Shown here: positions 15,951-23,105 of the stretch, piece after piece | How positions within the stretch are numbered: position 1 is the stretch's first letter | How the letters are laid out: every line of letters starts with the position of its first letter | Translations under genes and position numbers: made by a program | The notes under the pieces: generated by a model | Told to the model about the DNA's origin: nothing | Databases searched by the model: none | The model's input: only the letters and a program-made list of their open reading frames with translations | Origin: a virus | Virus record (IMG/VR): IMGVR_UViG_3300009002_000522 | Span: 1 to 23,186 of that record | DNA: 23,186 nt | Reading direction: 5' to 3' (one strand)

Positions 15951-16786
15951 ATTGTAACTATTTTATTTTTTAGTGTATCCCAATGAGGATAATCTTTATA
16001 CTCAATATACGAAAGTTCTTTCATATCCTCAACTAAAAACTTAAGATTATTAGTATCTATTTTAAAATTATTTTTCTTTATAGCATCGTACATTATTTTA
16101 TATTCATCAGAAAAAGAATAGTCTTTTTTGTTATCTGCTACTTTTTTTATTCTTTCAACACATGTACTGTCCCATTTAAAATGATGCACTTGTGTAAAGC
16201 ACTCTTCTATCGGCATACGTCTTTTATGTTCAGTCCCCCAACTATTAGTACCGTCATTAAAAGATGCGTAATGTTGACCGGAAGTAACTTTTTGATAACC
16301 TTTCATTAACGTAACTTTGTTAGGACATGCTCCAGACATTGGATGTCTAAAGAAACCTGCTAAAGGAAAAGTTCTGTGTAAATCTGTCTCTCTCGTCACT
16401 TTAGGAAAAGTACCATCTATACCTATTCGATCTAAGAACCCTCCTGTAACAAACTCATAACCATTTCTCTCACAATTCTCAATGATATCTTCGATAGGTT
16501 CTGGGTATACCTGTAGTTCATCATCATCAGATACGATCCACCAGTCATTAGGTTTAGTTTGCTTAATAGTATTGTATATTTCCGTAACTCTTTCCCAGTT
16601 ATATTTAGGTTCGGTAAACACCATAAATGGTTCAATACCTAACTCTTCTATTTCCTCCAATATACCATCATCATCACTTTGACGATATACTGCTACATAT
16701 GCTTTATCTATAACATCTTCGTAATGTTTTAACATATGAGGTAATATATGTGTATTTTCTCCTACTACTGTAACTAAATTAGGCAT
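15947..16786 (-). CDS. Glycosyltransferase, GT2-like (GT-A fold)
   Basis: This 279-aa protein starts with MPNLVTVVGENTHILPHMLKHY, which matches the first beta-strand and helix of GT2-like enzymes that begin by describing an encounter site (v.vvrnE...l...l.hy). The acidic metal site is WWIVSDDDEL (82-91), and later there is GFLDRIGIDGTF and a histidine-containing VHHFKWDSTC segment. It probably uses a nucleotide-sugar donor and acts on a glycan or protein in the infected cell. It overlaps the upstream methyltransferase by 8 nt. The donor and acceptor cannot be read from the sequence. Confidence 0.8.
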   Translation of the reverse strand: MPNLVTVVGENTHILPHMLKHYEDVIDKAYVAVYRQSDDDGILEEIEELGIEPFMVFTEPKYNWERVTEIYNTIKQTKPNDWWIVSDDDELQVYPEPIEDIIENCERNGYEFVTGGFLDRIGIDGTFPKVTRETDLHRTFPLAGFFRHPMSGACPNKVTLMKGYQKVTSGQHYASFNDGTNSWGTEHKRRMPIEECFTQVHHFKWDSTCVERIKKVADNKKDYSFSDEYKIMYDAIKKNNFKIDTNNLKFLVEDMKELSYIEYKDYPHWDTLKNKIVTI

Positions 16787-17546
16787 GTCTATATAATGTT
16801 AATCCTGTTGAACTAGGTTTACCTTGAAGATTACCTTCATTAAAAAGGTTAAGTTTTTGCCAACCTTTTATATTCTCTTTATTAAATTTACAGGGGCCTT
16901 CTGTAAAAGATTGATATTGGTTTTGTTCTTCTAAGTCCTTAGAAACTATGTAATTGTTTTCATACTTACTGTCAGTATCGTGAATAGATATTAATCCATT
17001 ATCTGAAAGTAAATTAGAGTATAGTTCAAAGTCCTGTTTTACATCTTCATATGAATGACCTGCGTCTATATGTAAGTAATCTATTTTTATATCTTCCTTT
17101 GTAAAAAAATTATAATATGCATTTTTGGTTGTATCGTTAATAAATCTAGGAAAAAATTTTGATCTAAAAAAAGAATCCTCATCTAAATAGTTTATTTTTC
17201 CTCCAACTCCATTGGCGGCATCAACTAAAAAAGTAGAACCTATATCGCCCCAGTTAAATTCTTTTTTACCTTCAAATATACCTGAATCATATAAATCTAA
17301 TCTTGCTTGAGTCATAATACGAGGTATAAATCCTCCTCCAGAACCTAAGCACACACAGACTTTAGCTCTAAGAAACTGTATGAGTGAGTATATAACTAAA
17401 CCGTCGCCTAGGTGATTATCTGTAGCACCGTGAGTCCATCTATAAGGAACAGGAATAAGTTTTTTATAGATCTGTTCATCGTCTCCTATTACTTCAATAT
17501 AATCATTAGTTATATTTTCTTTTATGTAGTTAAGGTCTAAGATCAT
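16779..17546 (-). CDS. Class I SAM-dependent methyltransferase
   Basis: This 255-aa protein shows motif I as CVCLGSGGGFIPRIM (64-78), where the glycine-rich loop binds SAM. The IDYLHIDAGHSYEDVKQDF stretch (155-173) and the ending NGLISIHDT (183-191) match the Methyltransf_24 type (lDllhiDg.Hsye.v..Dl, GG.i..HDt). Members of this type often occur in polysaccharide clusters and may O-methylate sugars. The start ATG at 17546 overlaps the upstream glycosyltransferase by 17 nt. It probably finishes a glycan built by the adjacent transferases; this is inference from context. Confidence 0.85.
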   Translation of the reverse strand: MILDLNYIKENITNDYIEVIGDDEQIYKKLIPVPYRWTHGATDNHLGDGLVIYSLIQFLRAKVCVCLGSGGGFIPRIMTQARLDLYDSGIFEGKKEFNWGDIGSTFLVDAANGVGGKINYLDEDSFFRSKFFPRFINDTTKNAYYNFFTKEDIKIDYLHIDAGHSYEDVKQDFELYSNLLSDNGLISIHDTDSKYENNYIVSKDLEEQNQYQSFTEGPCKFNKENIKGWQKLNLFNEGNLQGKPSSTGLTLYRHA

Positions 17547-18378
17547 TTAATTTTTCTAACTTTATACCTTTGTTATTACCTACGATTTTTTTAAGATTAA
17601 TATACTCAATACAAGTTTCGTCTTTTCTAATCCTAGGTTTATCCATCCAGTAATGCTTAAAGTATTTATATGTTTCTTCTTTCGGTATAAGTCCTTTATC
17701 ACAAGATACGAACTTTCTTTCATTCGCCAAAAAAACTTCTTTCATTAATGTATCGTACTCTACTTTATGGTAATCTAGTAAATGCTTTAAAGCTAGCTGT
17801 TCAGCAAAAATTAAAAACTTAGAATTAGGAACTTTTAATTTAGTAAACCTGTACATTAACTCTAAAGAAAACTCAGCATACTTATTTGCAAATTTATAAT
17901 CAGGAAAAAAAGAGAAACAACAATTTACAGCATAGGGTTTAGGTCTAGGGAGTAAATCAGATACTTCTTGTATAAATGGATCATTTGCAGTTGGGTAATA
18001 CCGTATTCCATCTTCTTCATGAGCAAATAAATGTTTATCAGAAAATAAATCAGAAATGTTTTTGTATACTAAAAAATCGTGATCCATTAATAGAACTGGT
18101 TCTTTTATATTTCTTAAAACTTCTAATTTACTAGAAGCCCAGAATATACTCTTATCAATACTCTTATTTGTGGGAAGTATAATAATCTTATTCCATGTGT
18201 CTAATGCATTGAGATCTTTTAGGAAAGCCTGAGTTAATTTATCACAATATAAGGTAGTAGAGTACTGTGGATGATGTTTTTTCCACTGTACACCTGAACT
18301 GATAAGTAGTAGTGTATCTAACTTGGTATAAAAAGAGTTGTCTCCCTTTATATTTTCATAAACCCATATAACCTTCAA
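17530..18378 (-). CDS. Putative glycosyltransferase, GT-A-like, TTG start
   Basis: This 282-aa protein opens with MKVIWVYENIKG and has LYCDKLTQ (43-50), FWASSKLEVLRN (79-90) and LLMDHDFLVYKN (96-107), where DHD is a DxD-like metal site. This order (alYtd, fWa.sKl..l....ePfl.mD.D.flykn) is typical of small uncharacterised glycosyltransferase-like families. The start is TTG at 18376-18378: upstream in frame there is a stop (TAG) six codons before, no ATG lies between, and AAAAGG precedes the TTG. It is the first enzyme gene after the fibre-type proteins, 18 nt from the stop of the 148-aa gene. Donor and acceptor are unknown. Confidence 0.68.
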   Translation of the reverse strand: MKVIWVYENIKGDNSFYTKLDTLLLISSGVQWKKHHPQYSTTLYCDKLTQAFLKDLNALDTWNKIIILPTNKSIDKSIFWASSKLEVLRNIKEPVLLMDHDFLVYKNISDLFSDKHLFAHEEDGIRYYPTANDPFIQEVSDLLPRPKPYAVNCCFSFFPDYKFANKYAEFSLELMYRFTKLKVPNSKFLIFAEQLALKHLLDYHKVEYDTLMKEVFLANERKFVSCDKGLIPKEETYKYFKHYWMDKPRIRKDETCIEYINLKKIVGNNKGIKLEKLNDLRP

Positions 18379-18396
18379 TAACCTTTTGTTTTTCTA

Positions 18397-18843
18397 TTAT
18401 GTAAATTCAGCGTAGAATACTGTAGTAGATGTTTGATCTGAAGTACCTAATGTTAATGTTGTACCAGTCTGTATTTCAGACCCTCCAGAACCTCCTGCTC
18501 TCCATCTTACAAATGTTCTAGGGTAAGCAGCAGTTTCGTCTGCTGTTAATGTAACACTATTTAAATCTAAGTCAACATTTTTTAAAGTAGTCGTACTATT
18601 CACATCATTTACCGAGTAGCTACCTGCTGAAACATCTACAAATCCTCCTGTGGATACTTGTACTGATCCGTAAAACCAGTTACCATTATATATTTCGCTA
18701 GCTGATGTTGGGTTAGAATTAGAAGGAGAAGCATCTGCTAATGCATTATTCATAGTTACATTAGAATCAGATGATATATTATTAGCCCATGTATCAAAAG
18801 AGCTAAATGAAATATTAGTTGTTCCGTAAGTATGTACTGCCAT
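18397..18843 (-). CDS. Small Ser/Asn/Thr-rich virion-type protein
   Basis: This 148-aa protein has an N-terminal TTNISFSSFDTWANNI segment (8-23), then an Asn/Ser-rich stretch and EIYNGNWFYGS (50-60). This resembles the ISFSxI...FYG pattern of small tail-appendage proteins in marine phages. The C-terminal part (TFVRWRAGG...TTVFYAEF) resembles an InlB B-repeat-like beta-domain (f..W..g......t...l..d.t..A.f). No enzyme motif is present. Its many Ser, Thr and Asn residues and its position just upstream of the glycosyltransferase block make it a possible substrate of that block. It lies 2 nt after the gene at 18846. Confidence 0.6.
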   Translation of the reverse strand: MAVHTYGTTNISFSSFDTWANNISSDSNVTMNNALADASPSNSNPTSASEIYNGNWFYGSVQVSTGGFVDVSAGSYSVNDVNSTTTLKNVDLDLNSVTLTADETAAYPRTFVRWRAGGSGGSEIQTGTTLTLGTSDQTSTTVFYAEFT

Positions 18844-18845
18844 CG

Positions 18846-19394
18846 TTATGTTTTTATAATTTTATTAGGAGGAAAAAATTTCTTTAATTCTTCTTTCAAT
18901 ACTTTATAACTATTACCTGTTAAGTCATCTAAAACTGATATGTCTATTACTTTTTTAGTTTCTTTAACTGTTTTTACTTTTACTTTTTTCTCTTCTTCTA
19001 CTGTTCTATATAATGTTATTTCGTCCCCCTGTTCATCAAAACTTATATAGGGAACTTCTACTTGAACTGTCTTTGTTTTATAAACTGGTATTTCTACCTC
19101 TTGTTCCTTAATCATTTCAAAACTATACAAGTTTTTTATATCTACTTTTTCACCTTTACTTAATTCATCTTCGTAATAAATTACTTTAGATCCTACTAAG
19201 CCTACTGCGTTTTTACTTTTATCATCAGCGTACTTTCTATTAAAGTTAGTAGCCTGCTCTTTATTAAGCCAAGCAGTAGTTGTAAAAGTAACTAAATTGG
19301 AAGATCTGTTAATTTTCCAATTTTCTATTCTTATATAAAACTCTGAAGTAGGACCTGATGTTGTCTCTAATTCTACATTTAATTTAAAACCCAT
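18846..19394 (-). CDS. Hypothetical virion-associated protein
   Basis: This 182-aa protein begins with a beta-rich segment (GFKLNVELETTSGPTSEFYIRIENWKINR, residues 2-30). The middle (about 98-150) is dense with Val, Lys and Glu (VEIPVYKTKTVQVEVPY, EEEKKVKVKTVKETKK), suggesting an extended beta or coil rod. The C-terminal 30 residues are helical and basic. I recognise no family. It lies 3 nt after the S74 fibre stop and 2 nt before the next gene, so it is co-expressed with the fibre. A tail-fibre adaptor or accessory role is the simplest guess. Confidence 0.6.
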   Translation of the reverse strand: MGFKLNVELETTSGPTSEFYIRIENWKINRSSNLVTFTTTAWLNKEQATNFNRKYADDKSKNAVGLVGSKVIYYEDELSKGEKVDIKNLYSFEMIKEQEVEIPVYKTKTVQVEVPYISFDEQGDEITLYRTVEEEKKVKVKTVKETKKVIDISVLDDLTGNSYKVLKEELKKFFPPNKIIKT

Positions 19395-19397
19395 TTT

Positions 19398-21056
19398 TTA
19401 TTTGCTTAATTCTTCTACTTTTGTTGCTAATTCTTTTACTGCCTCAATTAATACTGCACTTAATTTAATATAATCTACTGCTAGATATCCATTATCTCTT
19501 TCGTGAACTAGATCAGGATACTGTGCTTGTATCTCTTGTGCTTTAACTCCAATATCGTGTCCTGTTTTACTAGTAGCATCTTCAATTCCGTCTTTCCAAT
19601 CAAATTCGTATCCTCCGATTGCTTTTACTTTATCTAAAGCACCTGCTAGTGGTGCAAAGTTCTCTTTTAATCTTTCGTCAGAAGAATAGTATGCTGTAAT
19701 ATCTCCTGTAGCTCTAATCTCTCCTGCTACTGTTGATGGAGCTGTTCCTATACCTAAACAATGTGATTGTAAGTGACTAGAGAATTGTGAAGTACCAGTT
19801 CCGGTTACAGTTACTAATCCGTCACTATCTACATTATTAAACGTTACATCGTCTGTCGTTTTAACATCTTGGTTCATTGCATATAGCTCATTTGCTCCTT
19901 GACCTGTGTTAAGTGTTGCTCCTGCTATAGCTCCTGTAGTAGTAATAGTATTAGCTCCCATATCAAGAGCTTTATTCATATTCCATTTAGTACCGGAATG
20001 AGTATAAGTAAATGTAGCTGATGCTCCATCGACTGTAAGTCCTGCACCATCTGCTGCTGCTGAATCTGCTGATCCAGATGCTACTTTGATATTTTTATCC
20101 TCTACATTAAGATTTGTAACTTGTAGTTCTGTAGTCGTTCCTGTAACTGTAAGATCTCCTGTCAAGGTAAGATCAGTAAAAGTTGGGCTATCTCCTGCTC
20201 CTACACCGATCGATGTTCTGAGGGTTGCGCCGCTTTCAGCAACTGGGTCTCCTGTTCCGTCTCCTACAATCATTTCACCATCACCTAAAACACCCATTGC
20301 CGTAATAGCTCCTGTTCCAGATCCTAATAAGACTCCTCCATCAGTTAAAGTAGAAACACCTGTTCCTCCATCGGTAACTGGTACATCTGTACCACCAGCA
20401 CGGTATATTATATTACCTTCTATATCAACATCACCAGATGAAGCTCTAGTAAGTGTAGTATCTGATGCATGACCTAATTCAATTCCTGTTAGTTGAGGAC
20501 TATCACCAGTTCCAACACCAATTGATGTACGTAATGTCGCACCGCTTTCTGCTACAGGATCTGTTGTTACGTCACCTACTATCATTTGACCGTCAGTTAA
20601 AACAGCCATTGCTGTGATAGCTCCTGTACCGGAACCAAGTAGTACTCCTCCATCAGTTAATGTAGAGGCTCCAGTACCACCATCTGCTACGGGTACATCA
20701 GTACCGCCTGCTCTATAAATTACATTTCCTTCTATATTTACGTCACCTGAGCTGGCTCTTGCTAAAGTTGTATCGGATGCATGACCTAATTCTATAGAAG
20801 CGAATTGAGGAGTATCATCAGTGCCTAATGCATTTGAGTTTACGTTTACTCCATTAAATTTTATTTGACCTTGTGCATCACCTTCTGCTGAAGCTGAGAT
20901 TAAAGTTGGTTTGCTTGTTATGTTAGCGTATCCAACAGTAAGATTGGCTCCATCACCATCAAATGAACCACTGAAGGAACCAGTAAAGTTAGAGTCAGCT
21001 ACTGCTGCTCCAGGTTGGAACGTTAAATTAGAGACGCTAGGGCTATCTATTCTCAT
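19398..21056 (-). CDS. Tail fibre with C-terminal S74 intramolecular chaperone
   Basis: This 552-aa protein has a repeat-rich shaft and an S74 (intramolecular chaperone) end. A short N-terminal region is followed by ITSKPTLISASAEGDAQGQ (46-64), a module also found in the 359-aa protein. Then come two tandem repeats of 104 residues (88-191 and about 192-292) with VPVADGGTG...LLGSGTGAITAM. LTGDLTVTGTTTELQVTN (298-315) is a second module shared with the 359-aa protein. The chaperone starts at SDERLKEN (459-466); Ser459 and Lys464 are the residues expected for self-cleavage, by analogy with phage endosialidases. It ends with helical VLIEAVKELATKVEELSK. Folded trimers would release the last 94 residues. 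It probably binds the host surface. Confidence 0.92.
   Translation of the reverse strand: MRIDSPSVSNLTFQPGAAVADSNFTGSFSGSFDGDGANLTVGYANITSKPTLISASAEGDAQGQIKFNGVNVNSNALGTDDTPQFASIELGHASDTTLARASSGDVNIEGNVIYRAGGTDVPVADGGTGASTLTDGGVLLGSGTGAITAMAVLTDGQMIVGDVTTDPVAESGATLRTSIGVGTGDSPQLTGIELGHASDTTLTRASSGDVDIEGNIIYRAGGTDVPVTDGGTGVSTLTDGGVLLGSGTGAITAMGVLGDGEMIVGDGTGDPVAESGATLRTSIGVGAGDSPTFTDLTLTGDLTVTGTTTELQVTNLNVEDKNIKVASGSADSAAADGAGLTVDGASATFTYTHSGTKWNMNKALDMGANTITTTGAIAGATLNTGQGANELYAMNQDVKTTDDVTFNNVDSDGLVTVTGTGTSQFSSHLQSHCLGIGTAPSTVAGEIRATGDITAYYSSDERLKENFAPLAGALDKVKAIGGYEFDWKDGIEDATSKTGHDIGVKAQEIQAQYPDLVHERDNGYLAVDYIKLSAVLIEAVKELATKVEELSK
19401..19682 (-). other. S74 intramolecular chaperone domain (residues 459-552)
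   Basis: The SDxRLKxN motif opens the domain. GHDIGVKAQEIQAQYPDLV and YLAVDYIKLSAVLIEAV follow in the family order, and the domain runs to the end of the fibre. Expected cleavage is just before Ser459. Confidence 0.9.
20181..20795 (-). repeat. Two tandem 104-residue repeats in the fibre shaft
   Basis: Unit 1 (20484-20795) and unit 2 (20181-20483) encode nearly the same protein segment, from IELGHASDTT to TSIGVG.GDSP, with a period of 312 nt. The DNA is also visibly similar between copies, for example around 20212 and 20524. The second copy is slightly trimmed. Confidence 0.9.
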
Positions 21057-21080
21057 AAGTTATTTTATTTTCGTATGAAT

Positions 21081-21100
21081 TAGTCTTTTATAAATATCAC
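21081..21100 (-). promoter_or_regulatory. Candidate late promoter motif of the S74 fibre operon
   Basis: The minus strand reads GTGATATTTATAAAAGACTA, ending 24 nt before the fibre ATG at 21056. It is the best match to the site at 711-727 (shared ATATTTATAWAAGACTA) and precedes the whole 17-kb operon. It also overlaps the last codons of the gene upstream. Confidence 0.45.
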
Positions 21101-21657
21101 TTTTTTACTACAACAGTACCGTTAAACGTAGAAGTAAAAGTAATATCTAATGCATTTGCAGATGTTGTTATTATTTCTGACGGTATAACTTGTGCTCTAC
21201 TGCTACTGTAAACTTGAACTATAGGGTAATCCTCTGACAAGCTATGTGTGACTGCGTAAGAGGATGCTCCTGTAATACTTTCTCTGTATGCTTGTGTTGA
21301 ACCGGAAACTATATGACCAGCTTTTCCTATTACTACCCTACCTGTAGTAGATGAATCGAATGTTGTAGTTACAGTATTAGTATCGGTAGTAACTATGCTA
21401 TCAGGAATAATCATAGCATCGTTGTCATCGTAAACAGCTACTTGAACATTTTTAGTACCAAAATTGTGTGATGTTGCTACTGATGTTTGATTTGAGAAAG
21501 AATCAGCAATAGTAGCTGTTTCTGAAATATCTGATGTTATTCCTGTTAACGCTGATCCATCACCTTTGAAGTATGATGCAGTTACTGCATTGGTAACACT
21601 AAGATTGGTTAAATTAGCAGAAGACCCGCTAACTATTAGTTTTTTCCAGTTTGGCAT
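21097..21657 (-). CDS. Fibre-like protein with duplicated beta domain
   Basis: This 186-aa protein begins with NWKKLIVSGSSANLTNLSVT (3-22) and AVTASYFKGDGSALTGI (24-40). This head module is repeated almost exactly at the start of the 359-aa protein. Two copies of one beta domain follow: residues 53-112 (NQTSVATSHNFGTKNVQVAVYD ... GRVVIGK) and 124-186 (YAVTHSLSEDYPIVQVY ... NGTVVVKK). No enzyme motif or S74 domain is visible. It looks like a short tail-fibre or adhesin component. The gene follows an ATATTTATA motif and a terminator, so it probably starts its own transcript. Confidence 0.72.
   Translation of the reverse strand: MPNWKKLIVSGSSANLTNLSVTNAVTASYFKGDGSALTGITSDISETATIADSFSNQTSVATSHNFGTKNVQVAVYDDNDAMIIPDSIVTTDTNTVTTTFDSSTTGRVVIGKAGHIVSGSTQAYRESITGASSYAVTHSLSEDYPIVQVYSSSRAQVIPSEIITTSANALDITFTSTFNGTVVVKK
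21100..21501 (-). repeat. Internal duplication of a beta domain in the 186-aa protein
   Basis: The two copies share the pattern T.sH.....v.VqvYd.....IPs.IvTt....d.tF....tG.vVv.K. They correspond to 21322-21501 and 21100-21288. A third related copy is in the 359-aa protein (residues about 132-190). Confidence 0.65.
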
Positions 21658-21716
21658 TTTACTTTATATTATGGTTGGTAACTCAATTGAGCCCACTTCC
21701 TTTCAAGGCCTATAAT

Positions 21717-21735
21717 AGCTTTTATATAAATATAG
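21717..21735 (-). promoter_or_regulatory. Candidate late promoter motif of the 186-aa fibre gene
   Basis: The minus strand reads CTATATTTATATAAAAGCT, lying about 60 nt before the ATG at 21657 and 30 nt after the terminator at 21765-21785. It matches the sites at 711-727 and 21081-21100. Confidence 0.42.
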
Positions 21736-21764
21736 TAAAAATTTACTAATTATCCTACTAAAAT

Positions 21765-21785
21765 AAAAAAAGGCCCGAAGGCCTT
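21765..21785 (-). terminator. Intrinsic terminator with UUCG tetraloop
   Basis: On the minus strand AAGGCC-UUCG-GGCCUU is a perfect 6-bp stem with a stable tetraloop, followed by a U-rich run. It starts 3 nt after the stop codon of the 64-aa gene at 21789 and separates it from the 186-aa fibre gene. Confidence 0.95.
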
Positions 21786-21788
21786 AAT

Positions 21789-21983
21789 TTACTTTTTCAT
21801 ATCTGTCAATTTTTTAAATACAGTATAGAACATTTCAAATTCTACTCCTTTGTAGTTAGCTTGTCGTAATTTAGTTAAAACAAAATCTATTTCAGTAGAA
21901 CTTAATTTAGAATTATTTGGTTTGTTTAAATTTTCAAAAGCTTCTTTACCTGTTTTAAAGTCTCCATTAGTAATTAACGCCAT
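21789..21983 (-). CDS. Small helical protein, unknown function
   Basis: This 64-aa protein reads MALITNGDFKTGKEAFENLN at the start, has a predicted helical middle (LSSTEIDFVLTKLRQANYKG, residues 27-46) and ends in VFKKLTDMKK. Charged and soluble, with no signal peptide. It starts 5 nt after the stop of the 359-aa protein and is followed by a strong terminator, so it closes that transcript. No family is recognised; a virion accessory or fibre assembly factor is plausible from position. Confidence 0.65.
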   Translation of the reverse strand: MALITNGDFKTGKEAFENLNKPNNSKLSSTEIDFVLTKLRQANYKGVEFEMFYTVFKKLTDMKK

Positions 21984-21988
21984 AATCT

Positions 21989-23068
21989 CTATGCATATAT
22001 CCAGACAGTACCATCGTCAGTTTTAATATTTCCATTTTTTTGGTATTCAGGGACGTCAGTATGTCCTGCGTCAATATCCACAACAGCTGCTGCAAAAGCA
22101 TCTGGAGCTACAGAAGTAGCACTGTGTGATAAGGAACTGGTAAAACCAAATCTAGTTTCGTTGCTATCGTAAACATAAGCATGTCCTTTAGCTCCTCCTT
22201 CATCAATTAAAATACCTCCTTCATCAGGGTTTGCAGATCCTGAGTTAAGAACTATAAATTTATCTTCTACAAGTAGATTGCTAGTTTGTATTGAAGTAGT
22301 AGTACCCTGTACTGTAAGATCACCTGTTAGTGTTAAACTAGCGAAAGTGGGACTATCGTTTGATTGAAGAGTAGTAACATCTACATTTACTCCGTTTAAC
22401 TTAATTTGACCCTGTGCATCACCTGAAATAGATGATGATACTAATGTGGGTTTACTACTAATGTTTGCAAAAGGAATAGATCCTGATACAACATGTCCTC
22501 CTTTACCGACGATTACTCGACCAGAAGTACTAGTATCAAACGTTACTGTAACTACATTAGTATTAGTAGTAGTTACTGTGCCAGGAATAATCTGTTCGTC
22601 ACTACTGTTGTATACGGTAGCTAATACATTTTTAGACCCGAAATTGTGGGTAACTGCTACACTTGTCTGATTTGTAAATTCTTCAATTACAGTAGCATTT
22701 TGATCTACTGTTATATTAGTTAAAAGAGAACCATCTCCTTTAAATATAGAAGCAGTTATTGCTCCTGTACCTAAATTTACTTGTTGGTTAACTAGACTTG
22801 CTACTACTTGTTCTGACCCACTTAATAAAGTTAGTTCTAATTCAGTTTCGGCCGTTGATAGTCTGCTAGCTAACGATGAACTAGTAGAGGTAAATGATCC
22901 TGATATATCAGAGGCAATTTGTGCAGAAGATGAAATAGTACCGGGTGCAGTAACATTAGTAAGAGCAGAACCGTCTCCTTTAAAAAAGGAGGCAGTCACT
23001 GCATTACTTACATTTATGTTTGAAAGTTCGGCTGAAGAGCCGCTAAGTATTATTTTTTTCCAACTCAT
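21989..23068 (-). CDS. Fibre-like modular protein
   Basis: This 359-aa protein starts with WKKIILSGSSAELSNINVSN (3-22) and a FKGDGSALTN element that recurs at 109-118. Residues about 132-190 are the beta domain of the 186-aa protein (HNFGSKNVLATVYNSSDEQ, SGRVIVGKG). Residues 201-247 (ANISSKPTLVSSS, GQIKLNGVNVD, SPTFASL) and 248-290 (LTGDLTVQGTTTSIQTSN, LVEDKFIVL) match modules of the S74 fibre. The C-terminus KNGNIKTDDGTVWIYA resembles the end of the gene upstream. It has no S74 chaperone. It looks like a fibre or fibre-base protein assembled from modules shared by its neighbours. Confidence 0.75.
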   Translation of the reverse strand: MSWKKIILSGSSAELSNINVSNAVTASFFKGDGSALTNVTAPGTISSSAQIASDISGSFTSTSSSLASRLSTAETELELTLLSGSEQVVASLVNQQVNLGTGAITASIFKGDGSLLTNITVDQNATVIEEFTNQTSVAVTHNFGSKNVLATVYNSSDEQIIPGTVTTTNTNVVTVTFDTSTSGRVIVGKGGHVVSGSIPFANISSKPTLVSSSISGDAQGQIKLNGVNVDVTTLQSNDSPTFASLTLTGDLTVQGTTTSIQTSNLLVEDKFIVLNSGSANPDEGGILIDEGGAKGHAYVYDSNETRFGFTSSLSHSATSVAPDAFAAAVVDIDAGHTDVPEYQKNGNIKTDDGTVWIYA

Positions 23069-23105
23069 TGTTCTATTTTATTAGGACTAGGTGATTAACT
23101 AACTT

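Noticed and set aside
16432-16635. Minus-strand 67-aa open frame
   Set aside because: It is fully inside the GT2-like gene in another frame and shows no coding features.
20181-20795. CRISPR-like or non-coding repeat array
   Set aside because: The repeat is long (312 nt), in frame and codes for a fibre shaft unit.
2347-21735. TATAAATA on the plus strand as T4-type late promoters for plus-strand transcripts
   Set aside because: No plus-strand gene is supported downstream. The sites sit before minus-strand genes, so they are listed as a possible divergent minus-strand motif instead.
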